Notes under the pieces: model-generated
Database searches by the model: none
Told to the model about the DNA's origin: nothing
The model's input: only the letters and a program-made list of their open reading frames with translations
Program-made: the position numbers and the translations under genes
From: Xenorhabdus ishibashii
GTDB taxonomy: Bacteria; Pseudomonadota; Gammaproteobacteria; Enterobacterales; Enterobacteriaceae
Direction: 5' to 3'
Assembly: GCF_002632755.1 (NCBI RefSeq)
Contig: NZ_NJAK01000002.1
Location: forward strand, 31,200-95,199
Length of the DNA: 64,000 bases
Part shown: positions 24,826 through 33,077 of the stretch, piece by piece
How the letters are laid out: each line of letters begins with the position of its first letter
Position numbering within the stretch: the stretch's first letter is position 1

Positions 24826-25187
24826 TGGGGATGGGGTTAGAAATTTACGATGAGCGGGGGCGATTAATTATCACCACTAATAACATTATTCCGCGTTTCC
24901 TAGGGACACATGTTATTCCCCTCCAAAAAGCGGGGAGCTTATATCTGTCCGCCTTAAGCGAGGGCGGCAATGTGACTGCCCGCTTCTTTTTATATATGGC
25001 TAATAAACAAGGGGTTAGTACAACCAGAATCAGTAATGAGTTCACCCGATTCAGTGTCTCCGGCAGTACGTTTAATTATCACGTGGATTACGATGTGTAC
25101 CGTTGGGAGAACAAAGGACATGGCGGCGGACAGAGCGGTGCCGGTTGGGATGAGATGATAAACCGTGTGACAATTTGGGCGATATAG
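24825..25187 (+). CDS. Small tail-tip-associated protein (120 aa)
   Basis: The ATG at 24825 overlaps the J stop. The 120-residue protein starts GMGLEIYDERGRLIITTNN and is β-rich, ending with a glycine-rich loop and RVTIWAI. The gene that follows begins with a related pattern (GIEFYTDNGFVQISD), so the two are probably relatives. Such genes lie directly after J in many lambdoid prophages. The function is unknown; coupling to J suggests a tip or capping component. Confidence 0.65.
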   Translation: MGMGLEIYDERGRLIITTNNIIPRFLGTHVIPLQKAGSLYLSALSEGGNVTARFFLYMANKQGVSTTRISNEFTRFSVSGSTFNYHVDYDVYRWENKGHGGGQSGAGWDEMINRVTIWAI

Positions 25188-25188
25188 T

Positions 25189-25797
25189 ATGTTTGGCATT
25201 GAATTTTATACCGATAATGGCTTTGTCCAGATATCGGACAAATCCCCTGCAATGGGATTTTTGAGAAAAGCCGGAACGAATGAGAGCAACACCCAGCCGA
25301 AATATTATAATTTTGCCGAGGTTTACGGGGCGGGTGGGAAATATTTCTTTGCACCAATATCGGAACTGGGTATTTATGGTAACAGCGGGTTGGAGGTATA
25401 TAGCGAGAAGGGAGAACTAATGTTTTCTTCCGCTATGAAACTATTGTCATTTGTGAAACCGTTTTATGTTGATGTATCCAGTAATAAAAACACCCCCTTT
25501 GTACATACTGGCGGGGCAGAGCGTCGCTATGGGTACATGATAATCAAATCTCAATCCAGGCATTACTACAGAAACAAGCAATTTCTTCAGGGTGGTCCAC
25601 CGTATTACGATGATGAATGGATCTATGATGTGTATGCAGAATCATTCAAAGCCAGATACAGTTACGGCAGAATTGAAATCATATATTCGCTTGAATTTGC
25701 CTACAGGGGCGGCGGAATAACAGATCCGGGAACATGGAGTGGCCCACCGCCTTTGATGGAGGGTTTTATCGTTGACCTGACCGCCATTGAAGGCTAG
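25189..25797 (+). CDS. Tail-tip-associated protein (202 aa) with internal repeat
   Basis: The ATG at 25189 follows the previous stop at once. The opening FGIEFYTDNGFVQISDKS resembles the preceding protein, and the same pattern recurs near residue 68 as SGLEVYSEKGELMFSSAM, so the protein contains two copies of a GxEhY...G unit. The remainder is β-rich with many Tyr and Gly. It is co-transcribed with J and the fibre gene. No enzymatic motif is seen; a structural tail role is inferred. Confidence 0.65.
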   Translation: MFGIEFYTDNGFVQISDKSPAMGFLRKAGTNESNTQPKYYNFAEVYGAGGKYFFAPISELGIYGNSGLEVYSEKGELMFSSAMKLLSFVKPFYVDVSSNKNTPFVHTGGAERRYGYMIIKSQSRHYYRNKQFLQGGPPYYDDEWIYDVYAESFKARYSYGRIEIIYSLEFAYRGGGITDPGTWSGPPPLMEGFIVDLTAIEG

Positions 25798-25832
25798 CCA
25801 TTTTTAATAAACCAACCTTCAGGAACCACACC

Positions 25833-27215
25833 ATGTACTATGCAGGCACTATTAGCACCGTGTCCGGCTCGGCTATTGTCCGCGGCACGGGCACGCAATT
25901 TAAATCGAATATCAACGGTGTCGCCTCTGGACAGATTATATTAATCCGGTCAGGCAACAACAATTTAATCCACATGATTCAGGCGGTGAACTCCGATACC
26001 GAGCTGGTATTGGTCGATACCATTCCCGTTACCCTGAATAACGTAAAATACCAGATTCAGACCACCGTTCCGAATTCCATTTCGGATGGGGTCAGGCATA
26101 TTTTAGCCAATACCAGCTACATTACCCTGTTCCTCCAGAACATGGACAAATGGATGTCACAGAATGGGACAATCAACGTGACCTTGCCGAATGGCCAAAC
26201 AGTATCGTTGCAGTCGATACGGGCATTGCAGGCGGCGATGCTGGATAAGAACAAGAACGGAGCGGATATTCCAAATAAATCGGCGTTTGTGGGCAACCTT
26301 GGCTTGACGGACACGCAGGATTTAGTGAAAAAAGTTATCCATTCGTCCGGGAACTGGATAATGGTGGGGGATGAGAGTAAGCAGGGTTGGTTGGGAAAAA
26401 GCGATAATGATATTTATGTCGGGAACTCCAAATCCAATAAGTATCTGGAACTCAAGGATGATGGGCAGTTGAAGTATGGCGGTACTCAGATTATCAAGCA
26501 GGGTGATTTTGGTGTGGGTTCCCATGATTTATTTGGTAACAATGATGCAGGTTATCTTTGGAATATTGCCGGGGATCAACCCACGGGATTTTACAGTTAC
26601 ACGCCTAAGTCACATCAGGATGAACAATGGGGTTCATTCATCAAACTGCGCTGGAATGAAGGAAACCAGCAGTATCTGATATTCCCTAACTTTGGTGCGG
26701 ATGCGATGCGGATTGTCAGGTATATTAGTGGCGATACCTGGTCAGATCATACTGTCTGGACAACAGGCAATACCACCGTTGATGGTAGCGGTTACCTCAA
26801 AAAAGGTTCCCCTATTATCCAAATCCACCCGACCGGTAAATTCACCACTAACGACGAATCCGAAGGCGCGACGGTTGAACGTCTGTCCGAGGGCGTCTAT
26901 CTCATCAAAAACGTGCTGGGGTTTAATGCTGATGCGGCATGGGGCGGTGTTGATGGTGGGGTTGAGATACCGCTGTGCAAAAATAAATTGCCGTTGATTT
27001 GGGTGGATTACAAAGTTCTGCCCGATGGCGCCATCAAATTAATGACTTACCATCGTGAGCACATCGGCGCACCCACATTCGCCAGAAATATACAAGAGGG
27101 TTACGTTGACGGTGACCCGATTGATATCCCCATCGGTCGGTCTATATCTGTCCGTGTCCAGATGCCAGAGAATTCTATCTGGAATCAGCAACAAAGATTA
27201 TCTGAGTCAAAATAA
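25833..27215 (+). CDS. Tail fibre protein
   Basis: A 460-residue protein with an N-terminal particle-attachment domain (YYAGTISTVSGSAIVRGTGT, common in Enterobacterales tail fibres), a middle helical part with ADIPNKSAFVGNLGLTDT, and a β-structured distal half. It lies at the end of the tail operon, after the tip genes, as side fibres do. No separate fibre-assembly chaperone gene follows; the operon ends in two hairpins and an 8-G run. It probably sets host range together with J. Confidence 0.85.
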   Translation: MYYAGTISTVSGSAIVRGTGTQFKSNINGVASGQIILIRSGNNNLIHMIQAVNSDTELVLVDTIPVTLNNVKYQIQTTVPNSISDGVRHILANTSYITLFLQNMDKWMSQNGTINVTLPNGQTVSLQSIRALQAAMLDKNKNGADIPNKSAFVGNLGLTDTQDLVKKVIHSSGNWIMVGDESKQGWLGKSDNDIYVGNSKSNKYLELKDDGQLKYGGTQIIKQGDFGVGSHDLFGNNDAGYLWNIAGDQPTGFYSYTPKSHQDEQWGSFIKLRWNEGNQQYLIFPNFGADAMRIVRYISGDTWSDHTVWTTGNTTVDGSGYLKKGSPIIQIHPTGKFTTNDESEGATVERLSEGVYLIKNVLGFNADAAWGGVDGGVEIPLCKNKLPLIWVDYKVLPDGAIKLMTYHREHIGAPTFARNIQEGYVDGDPIDIPIGRSISVRVQMPENSIWNQQQRLSESK

Positions 27216-27219
27216 TACA

Positions 27220-27234
27220 GGGGCACTATGCCCC
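27220..27234 (+). terminator. Hairpin at the end of the tail operon
   Basis: GGGGC (27220-27224) pairs with GCCCC (27230-27234), 5 bp after the fibre stop. There is no strong T-run, so termination may be partial and helped by the second hairpin downstream. Confidence 0.5.
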
Positions 27235-27283
27235 TTATGCCAGCAGATTCGGTGTGGAATGTGAGGCAGGGGGGGGCGTGATG

Positions 27284-27309
27284 GGAAAAAGCCCTCGCGG
27301 GGAGGGCTT
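27284..27309 (-). terminator. Terminator of the opposite-strand gene pair
   Basis: AAGCCCTC (27289-27296) pairs with GAGGGCTT (27302-27309). On the minus strand the stem is followed by a T5 run, placing it just after the stop of the gene ending at 27320. Confidence 0.8.
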
Positions 27310-27319
27310 GAGGTTAGTG

Positions 27320-27817
27320 TTAATTTTGTTGTCGCTTTATTTTTTCTTCAAATAGTTTTTTAATTTTAAATGGAATAAAAAAGGAACAAGAAAAGGCTAC
27401 AATACTGAAAAAACATATTAATGGTTCCAAAATAATAGTTATTTTTTCAGGTTTAGTGTTAATTAGTTTGGTTATATCACCTTGAGGTAAGGTGAGGTAA
27501 TAAATAAAAATTAAACATAACACAACCAAATATATAAAAAATAAAAACAAATATCTTTGAAACCTGATTTTGAATTTTCTTTCATTATTATATCTGTTTT
27601 CTTCTGACGTATTTGTTGTAGCAGTAGCCACTTCTCCTGAGGTTGATATAACCAATAGGAGAAAGCCTGTTAAGATAGAAAACATGTTTGCTACAAAGTT
27701 AAGTAGATCTTTATTATATCTTATTTTGTCATGAAAAAAATAAGTTATAATTACAGCGAATACAGGTATAGCTATGAATGTAGCTATGTATCCAAAATCT
27801 TTTTTTTGTGAATTCAT
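27320..27817 (-). CDS. Four-helix membrane protein of unknown function
   Basis: A 165-residue protein with a strong ribosome site (AGGAGGAG) and four likely membrane helices: about residues 10-28, 42-60, 88-108 and 130-150. The connecting loops are charged, and the C terminus is a basic tail (KIKKLFEEKIKRQQN). It is encoded on the opposite strand to the tail genes, is AT-rich, and follows a 285-residue soluble protein by 37 bp. No family is recognised. A membrane protein paired with a cytosolic partner at a prophage end is a common layout for exclusion or phage-defence genes, which is only a hypothesis here. Confidence 0.75.
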   Translation of the reverse strand: MNSQKKDFGYIATFIAIPVFAVIITYFFHDKIRYNKDLLNFVANMFSILTGFLLLVISTSGEVATATTNTSEENRYNNERKFKIRFQRYLFLFFIYLVVLCLIFIYYLTLPQGDITKLINTKPEKITIILEPLICFFSIVAFSCSFFIPFKIKKLFEEKIKRQQN

Positions 27818-27854
27818 GTTCTCCTCCTGATCCGCATTTTATGCCATTCTTTTA

Positions 27855-28712
27855 TTATACTACAGTGCCTATGAAATGAATAAGAATTTCTTTTGCATAT
27901 TTATCTTTTATTGTTTTCGTTCCGTAAGGTATCGTGTAATAGTCTTTTTTTGTTTTTATTTCTGAGCTTTTAATTTTGTTATCCTTGCGAGTTACAATGT
28001 AAAAATCTTCTGATAATTCATTGACAACAGATTCTATATCATCACTGATAGACTCAATAAGACCAAAATTACTTTTATGATCAAGGAATAACATTCCGTA
28101 AAAAGGAGCGTCGCTATTATTTTCCTTTTCGAAAATAGATAATTTATTTTTTATTTTTATATCATCTATAACTTTCATTGTTGTCGAGACACCTATCACT
28201 AGATGCTTTATTTTTTCACGTTGTATTTTATCTACTGTGCTTTTATTAACCTTGTCTTTTATTTTTACACCTACACCCAATGTCTTAAATATTCTATCAA
28301 GTCTTGTTCTTTGATGGGTATAAATAATTTGATTTATTGTATAGATATGCTTACCGTCTATTATCATAAAAACATGACTATTATCATAATTTTCAATAGA
28401 GTGTAAGTCTTTTTCTTTATCATCATTTGAACTATTTTTACTTTCAGATACTATTGCTGGTGTAATTGGAACCAGCGCGTGCGGTTCATAAAATGTGATA
28501 TGTACAAAAATTCTCTCTGGTTCCATTTCAAGTTTTTTTATCCGCATTTTATGTGATTGACTTATCTTAAAATCAGAGCCTTCAACGAATTCTTCATGCT
28601 CACCCAATGCCTGCAATAGACTTTTTTCATTATTGTATTCATAATCAAATACATAAGCTGTCGCTGTTTTTTTGAACTCTTTGGTTTTAGACTCTGAAAA
28701 ATTCATATCCAT
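27855..28712 (-). CDS. Hypothetical cytosolic protein, partner of the membrane protein
   Basis: A 285-residue, Lys/Asp/Ser-rich soluble protein without signal or membrane segments. Recognisable features are a β-rich first third with RIFVHITFYEPHALVPI, and a charged linker (SKNSSNDDKEKDLH) before FMIIDGKHIYTINQIIYTH. I do not recognise the family. The GC content is well below that of the adjacent tail genes, and the codon use is very AT-rich, indicating separate acquisition. It is the first gene of a two-gene operon reading toward the tail fibre gene. Confidence 0.75.
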   Translation of the reverse strand: MDMNFSESKTKEFKKTATAYVFDYEYNNEKSLLQALGEHEEFVEGSDFKISQSHKMRIKKLEMEPERIFVHITFYEPHALVPITPAIVSESKNSSNDDKEKDLHSIENYDNSHVFMIIDGKHIYTINQIIYTHQRTRLDRIFKTLGVGVKIKDKVNKSTVDKIQREKIKHLVIGVSTTMKVIDDIKIKNKLSIFEKENNSDAPFYGMLFLDHKSNFGLIESISDDIESVVNELSEDFYIVTRKDNKIKSSEIKTKKDYYTIPYGTKTIKDKYAKEILIHFIGTVV

Positions 28713-29487
28713 TCCATTTATTTAAAAAAATTTCTATGTTTATGTCACTGACTCTAAAGTGTGTTGTTTTCATACTAAATCACTTCCCCTAATATATGAT
28801 CGGAATTTTCCTAATCTGTGAAGTGAAAAGAAAGCTAATTTATCGAAATGTGATAAAAAATATATTTCAATTTAAAACTGTATTTGTGAGTTATATTATT
28901 GATGTGTTATTTCCCTACTTGGGTAATTTCTTCCAACCCCTTGATATCTCTTATTTCTGTCAGAGAACCAGAATTCTTGCTCTGAGCGGGAAATGAGTAA
29001 AATCAACATGTTAGCTAAGGGTGGGATTTCCCGTCTTTTGGGCTTCTTCCGTTTCAAACGGAGCGATTAAATACCGCTCACAGCCGTCATTTGAAATCGC
29101 AGCAGTGCACTTGTTTAACTTTATTCTGGGGAAATTAACCACAGGGATCTCTTTAGTTTAAGGAGCCACCAGTTTCGGAGGTTCCTTCTTTTACTGAACA
29201 TAATGACTACGAGACTTATTTGGAAAATTCCAAAAAAGGTCGTCTGTGAGCCGAGAGTCCTAATCAACATTGTTAATTGGGATTTAAAAGCCCATTTATG
29301 TTAAAGGGCAGATTGCTGTCCTATAGTGATAGTAGCTTCCTTTTTACCTTACTTATGACTCTAAACTTTACCTATCTAACGTGCGAAAAATCCATTTTTA
29401 TGTACTGCATTATGTACACACCTTGTTTGTACATGAGTGTGTACATTTGTGGTTTTTGTGGGTACTTATTTGATATAAATATTTGTT
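28713..29487. other. AT-rich intergenic region, probable right end of the prophage
   Basis: No convincing long gene is present. Small inverted repeats occur at TCCGTTT/AAACGGA (29048-29062), GAGCG/CGCTC (29061-29079), TTTGGAA/TTCCAAA (29219-29234) and an imperfect stem near 29160-29186. TGTACA occurs three times between 29413 and 29445. The prophage attachment site probably lies here, but the matching left copy is outside the window. Confidence 0.5.
28993..29070 (+). CDS. Possible 25-residue small protein
   Basis: ATG at 28993 follows GAGCGGGAA and encodes MSKINMLAKGGISRLLGF then a short basic end. The peptide is basic and amphipathic. Its last codons overlap two small hairpins, so this could instead be an untranslated RNA. 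The evidence is the ribosome site and peptide character only. Confidence 0.25.
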   Translation: MSKINMLAKGGISRLLGFFRFKRSD

Positions 29488-30441
29488 TTATTTATTTTTT
29501 ATATTATTAGGCATATTTTCAGGCAGAATGTATTTTGCGGAGCTATGGATCTGATGGACTTCTTTTTGATTTTCAAACATCACTTTTGTTAATTCATAGA
29601 TAGTTTTTTCATCTATTTTGCGGGTTGTCATCAGAATATTGGGTTGCGCAATAGTTTGGATAGGCTGTTTTTGCCGTGGATAAGTCTCCGCTTGAATAAC
29701 AAAACGAAACCATGAGTTGGCAATAGCGTTAATCTTTTTCAGTTGTTCATCTGTCACATTTAGAATACGTGCAGGAACACCACTGGCATACATATCTGTG
29801 ACTGCTGAAGCGGGTACACCCGCAGGTAAGGCGCCACCATCAAGACGACCGTCCCGCATGGCTGAAACTGTATCGCCATAACCAAGATATTCTGGATGAA
29901 TATTTTGCTTGTTGAGATTGACACCTTGCAAAATGATCACAGTAGATTGTTCAGTACCGCTGGCTTGCGGCCCGACAGAGAAACGCGTTCCGGCAATATC
30001 ATTTAGTGTGCCATCTTTGACTTTATCGTCTAATAAAACAAAGTGTTCAACATTTGGCCAAAGAACGGAGATAGAACGTAGATCCTGATAAGGGTGGTTT
30101 TTGAAATTTCGGACACCTTGATAGGCTTCGACGGCGAGTAAACTCTGTAAGATAGCCAGTTGAGCTTCATTTTTTTGGAGTAGGTCAATATTTTCAATCG
30201 AACCGGCTGAAGATTGTCCCGTAACCTGAATATTTTCCTGTTTCAGATGGTTACTCCAGACATTGGCCAGACCAACTCCCATTGGATAGTAAGTTCCTCC
30301 TGTGGAAGCCGTAGCAATGGAAAGAAAACGTTTATTGGCATTTTCTATTTTTCCTGTAATGGCCATGATGACCAGAGCAATGGCAATAATAGCTGTCAAT
30401 AGGAGCTTTACTTTTGGGGAAGCCATATTCTTTATAGTCAT
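29488..30441 (-). CDS. TAXI-family periplasmic binding protein
   Basis: About 317 residues from the ATG at 30441; TTG/ATG alternatives lie up to 30489 and at 30426. An N-terminal hydrophobic segment (KLLLTAIIAIALVIMAITG) acts as signal or anchor. The mature part begins with FLSIATASTGGTYYPMGVGL, the hallmark of TAXI-type solute receptors of TRAP transporters. Family members often bind glutamate or related acids. The TRAP permease genes expected beside it are absent, so it is an orphan receptor or serves a transporter elsewhere. Confidence 0.85.
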   Translation of the reverse strand: MTIKNMASPKVKLLLTAIIAIALVIMAITGKIENANKRFLSIATASTGGTYYPMGVGLANVWSNHLKQENIQVTGQSSAGSIENIDLLQKNEAQLAILQSLLAVEAYQGVRNFKNHPYQDLRSISVLWPNVEHFVLLDDKVKDGTLNDIAGTRFSVGPQASGTEQSTVIILQGVNLNKQNIHPEYLGYGDTVSAMRDGRLDGGALPAGVPASAVTDMYASGVPARILNVTDEQLKKINAIANSWFRFVIQAETYPRQKQPIQTIAQPNILMTTRKIDEKTIYELTKVMFENQKEVHQIHSSAKYILPENMPNNIKNK

Positions 30442-30779
30442 AATGTGGTTACCAGATGATGTTGTGTCATAAATGTTAAATGTTTGCATTCACTTGTATA
30501 CAACATTACTTATCTGGTTCAGAGTTTAATGTTGAAAATTTGTGATAGGTGTTTTGTATACCTTAAAAAATAAACGAAAAGTATACAGTTATTGATAGAT
30601 TTTAAGTGTGGAAGCGCACTGCATGATCTTGCAGAGGATAAAAAAATCATAATAACTTTCAGGAGAACTTAATTCAGTAAAATCTCTATCGTTTTATGAT
30701 GATTCAATACTGATGATTTGTAATAAGGCTAATTTAATCGCTTCCTTAAACTCATCCCTATACTTGAGGAGGGAAAATA

Positions 30780-31610
30780 ATGACTACTACACAGAATGGC
30801 ATTAATTACTATAACATTCAGACCCGTTATGCGGGTATCGCAGTAACAGATACTGGTGGAGGGGGATTACCTGTTCTTTTCATTCATGGCAATTCGAGTT
30901 GTAAAGAAGTATTTCGTCATCAAATTAATCTATTAAAAGGGAAATATCGGGTTTTGACGTTAGATTTGCCAGGGCATGGTTCTTCATCAAATGCCAGTGA
31001 ACCACGTCAGGCATATTCAATGCCCAGTTATGCACGTACGGTCATTGAAGTACTGGAAAAAATAGGCATTAACAGAGTGGTAGTATTTGGTTGGTCATTA
31101 GGTGGTCATATTGGGTTGGAAATGTTAGCGTTGTTCCCGAAGATGATTGGCTTAATGATTTGCGGTACTCCTCCGGTATCAGTCGGTGCAGATAACGTGG
31201 CTCTTGGTTTTCGTCCGGGTTTGGGGCTTGCCGGTAAGGCGGAATTTACTGAGGAAGATATCAAAATTTTTGTATCTGATACTTATGGCGCTAATGCGCC
31301 TCATGAGTCTTTTATTGTTGAGGCGGTGATAAGAACAGATGGATTGGCACGGCAGTATATGTTTGAGGCTTTGCTTTCTCCTCAAGCAACAGATCAAAAA
31401 TTATTGGCTGAAACCAGAGAAACACCGTTAGTGATTGTTAATGGAGCAGATGACCCATATATTAATTTTGACTATATTGATGGCCTCAATTACCGAAATC
31501 TTTGGAAAAAGAAGGTATTTAATTTAGCTGGTCTTGGTCATGCACCGTTCTGGGAGGCTCCAGAATTATTTAACCCAATCTTGGTCAAGTTCCTTAAGGA
31601 TTTTCAATAA
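30780..31610 (+). CDS. Alpha/beta hydrolase
   Basis: A 276-residue α/β-hydrolase with GGAGGG just before the ATG at 30780. Visible are the oxyanion motif VLFIHGNSSCKEVF, the nucleophile elbow VFGWSLGGHIG (Ser about residue 109), the acid region VNGADDPYINF and the catalytic His in LAGLGHAPFW. No signal peptide, so it is cytoplasmic. The substrate is unknown; the fold includes esterases, epoxide hydrolases and haloperoxidase-like enzymes. It stands alone between the TAXI gene and a stem-loop. Confidence 0.88.
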   Translation: MTTTQNGINYYNIQTRYAGIAVTDTGGGGLPVLFIHGNSSCKEVFRHQINLLKGKYRVLTLDLPGHGSSSNASEPRQAYSMPSYARTVIEVLEKIGINRVVVFGWSLGGHIGLEMLALFPKMIGLMICGTPPVSVGADNVALGFRPGLGLAGKAEFTEEDIKIFVSDTYGANAPHESFIVEAVIRTDGLARQYMFEALLSPQATDQKLLAETRETPLVIVNGADDPYINFDYIDGLNYRNLWKKKVFNLAGLGHAPFWEAPELFNPILVKFLKDFQ

Positions 31611-31648
31611 AATTAGATGCAATAACCACTTAATTATAATAAATAATA

Positions 31649-31702
31649 GCGGGAGACCTTGATTACATGCTGGTTTAATCAATCACTCCAAAGAGCTCCC
31701 GC
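31649..31702. terminator. Long stem-loop after the hydrolase gene
   Basis: GCGGGAG (31649-31655) pairs with CTCCCGC (31696-31702), extended by flanking AT pairs, and an inner stem TTGATT/AATCAA lies inside the 40-nt loop. AT-rich sequence follows. It may be a terminator, a small RNA, or a remnant of a palindromic mobile element. Confidence 0.45.
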
Positions 31703-31847
31703 CATTATATTTTAAAAATCCGTACCGTTATTGTTTTCATGGATTCTAACTTCAATTTTCTAACGTAAAAATAGAATTTTGGCTAGAATAGAATTAAATA
31801 ATGGTAAGAATATCATGGCTTTTTATTAGTGAAATATTATAACTAAG

Positions 31848-32015
31848 TTACAAGCAAATTCCTCTAAGTATGTCATTTTGTATTTTGTTACATGCCGCTT
31901 CGCATTGTTGATCTATAGATTGGTTAAATAACTTACAGGCTAATGCATTTGCGTTAGCTGCGACGACTGTTCCTATAAGTAATGACAGCATACAAGCCGC
32001 TAATTTTCTTTTCAT
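31848..32015 (-). CDS. Small secreted four-cysteine peptide (55 aa)
   Basis: ATG at 32015 on the minus strand follows TGAGGT and encodes 55 residues to TAA at 31848. The N terminus is a good signal peptide (basic MKRK, a hydrophobic LLIGTVVA core, and an ANA cleavage site near residue 24). The mature part of about 31 residues has four cysteines spaced C-x10-C-x3-C-x11-C and is otherwise helical and near neutral. This pattern suggests a disulphide-tied helical hairpin. I recognise no family; a secreted toxin, antimicrobial or signalling peptide is possible. The gene has its own upstream region and direct repeats at 32079-32107. Confidence 0.7.
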   Translation of the reverse strand: MKRKLAACMLSLLIGTVVAANANALACKLFNQSIDQQCEAACNKIQNDILRGICL

Positions 32016-32418
32016 GATGTGTACCTCATAGAGTTAGAGATTAACATGAATAACAGTATAAAGAGCCATTATGTGATGAGTGTTAACATTAGAACTAGTG
32101 TTAACATCAACATACTCATTTTTACAAGTGTTATGTGTATTTGGCTATTGATTTTCTTATCGCATTGAAATTTTGTTTATAAAAATTATGATCTTTATTT
32201 TTCATTGTGTTATGGGAAAATAATAACAAGAAATAAGTGAAATATATTTTGGGTGAGTTAAATTTTTCGGAGGGTGTTAATAAAATGTTTTATTTCTTAT
32301 GTGATAATTAATGATGTTATTTTTTATGTTTTTTTGAATGGTTTTATATTGGTTCTATTTTAGAAAAAATAATAATCCACCTGATATACAAGTGGATATA
32401 TACGATCTTTATTTTTTC
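32016..32418. other. AT-rich gap upstream of the Cys-rich peptide gene
   Basis: No gene is visible. A direct repeat of AGTGTTAACAT occurs at 32079-32089 and 32097-32107, 18 bp apart and about 65-90 bp upstream of the peptide start, a plausible regulator-binding site. The remainder is AT-rich without clear structure. Confidence 0.5.
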
Positions 32419-32997
32419 TTAGAAAAATGCAGATAAATGTTTTTTTAATCGTTGAATATCTTGAGAAATTTGTGGATTTTTTATTACATCATAACAAGCA
32501 AATGTTGGTATTGGAGACATGCCTAAAAACTGGTTTGCCTTGTGAAAAGGGTAGTAAACACTGTCAATGCCTTTTCCTTCAAAAAATTGATTGGGATCTT
32601 CAAATGATTCCAGTGGTGCATTCCAGGTCACTGAAAACATATAGGCTTTGCCTTGTATCAAGCCACCTGAACCATATTTTTTGGCAGGATCATGACGGGT
32701 TCGTCCATCATTTTTAAATAAGGTACCGCGGCCAGTCTGGAAAATCTCATCGACATATTTCTTTAAAATCCATGGTGCCCCCATCCACCAACCCGGCATT
32801 TGGTAAATAACACGATCTGCCCAAAGAAATTTATTAATCTCTGCGGCGATGTCGTAACCTTTATCTACATGTGTTACCTGAATTTCATGGCCTATCTCTG
32901 TCAGGTGATCCTTAATAACGTCGGTTAATGCGTTATTTAATTCTCCTTTCGATTCGTCAAAATTTTTTGCTGAATTGATAACTAAAATATGGCACAT
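32419..32997 (-). CDS. mdaB: NADPH-quinone reductase MdaB
   Basis: A 192-residue flavodoxin-fold oxidoreductase, very similar along its length to E. coli MdaB (193 aa). Diagnostic stretches are FLWADRVIYQMPGWWMGAPW, the YGSGGLIQGKAYMFSVTWNA region and HKANQFLGMSPIPTF. It binds FAD and reduces quinones by two electrons with NADPH, protecting against oxidative stress. It lies 80 bp downstream of an AraC-type regulator in the same direction, which probably controls it. Confidence 0.93.
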   Translation of the reverse strand: MCHILVINSAKNFDESKGELNNALTDVIKDHLTEIGHEIQVTHVDKGYDIAAEINKFLWADRVIYQMPGWWMGAPWILKKYVDEIFQTGRGTLFKNDGRTRHDPAKKYGSGGLIQGKAYMFSVTWNAPLESFEDPNQFFEGKGIDSVYYPFHKANQFLGMSPIPTFACYDVIKNPQISQDIQRLKKHLSAFF

Positions 32998-33077
32998 AAT
33001 AATCCTCTGTTTTATTCCATTGATAAATCGAGGATTATCTTAGGACTGATTTGGGTTGGATACGTGCCTATTTATTG

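Noticed and set aside
28990..29200. tRNA, 6S RNA or tmRNA remnant as attachment site
   Set aside because: I looked for cloverleaf arms and conserved ends and found none.
29277..29510. 77-codon AT-rich frame near the TAXI gene
   Set aside because: Low-complexity Phe/Tyr/Ile/Cys composition, no ribosome site and overlap with the 3' end of the TAXI gene.
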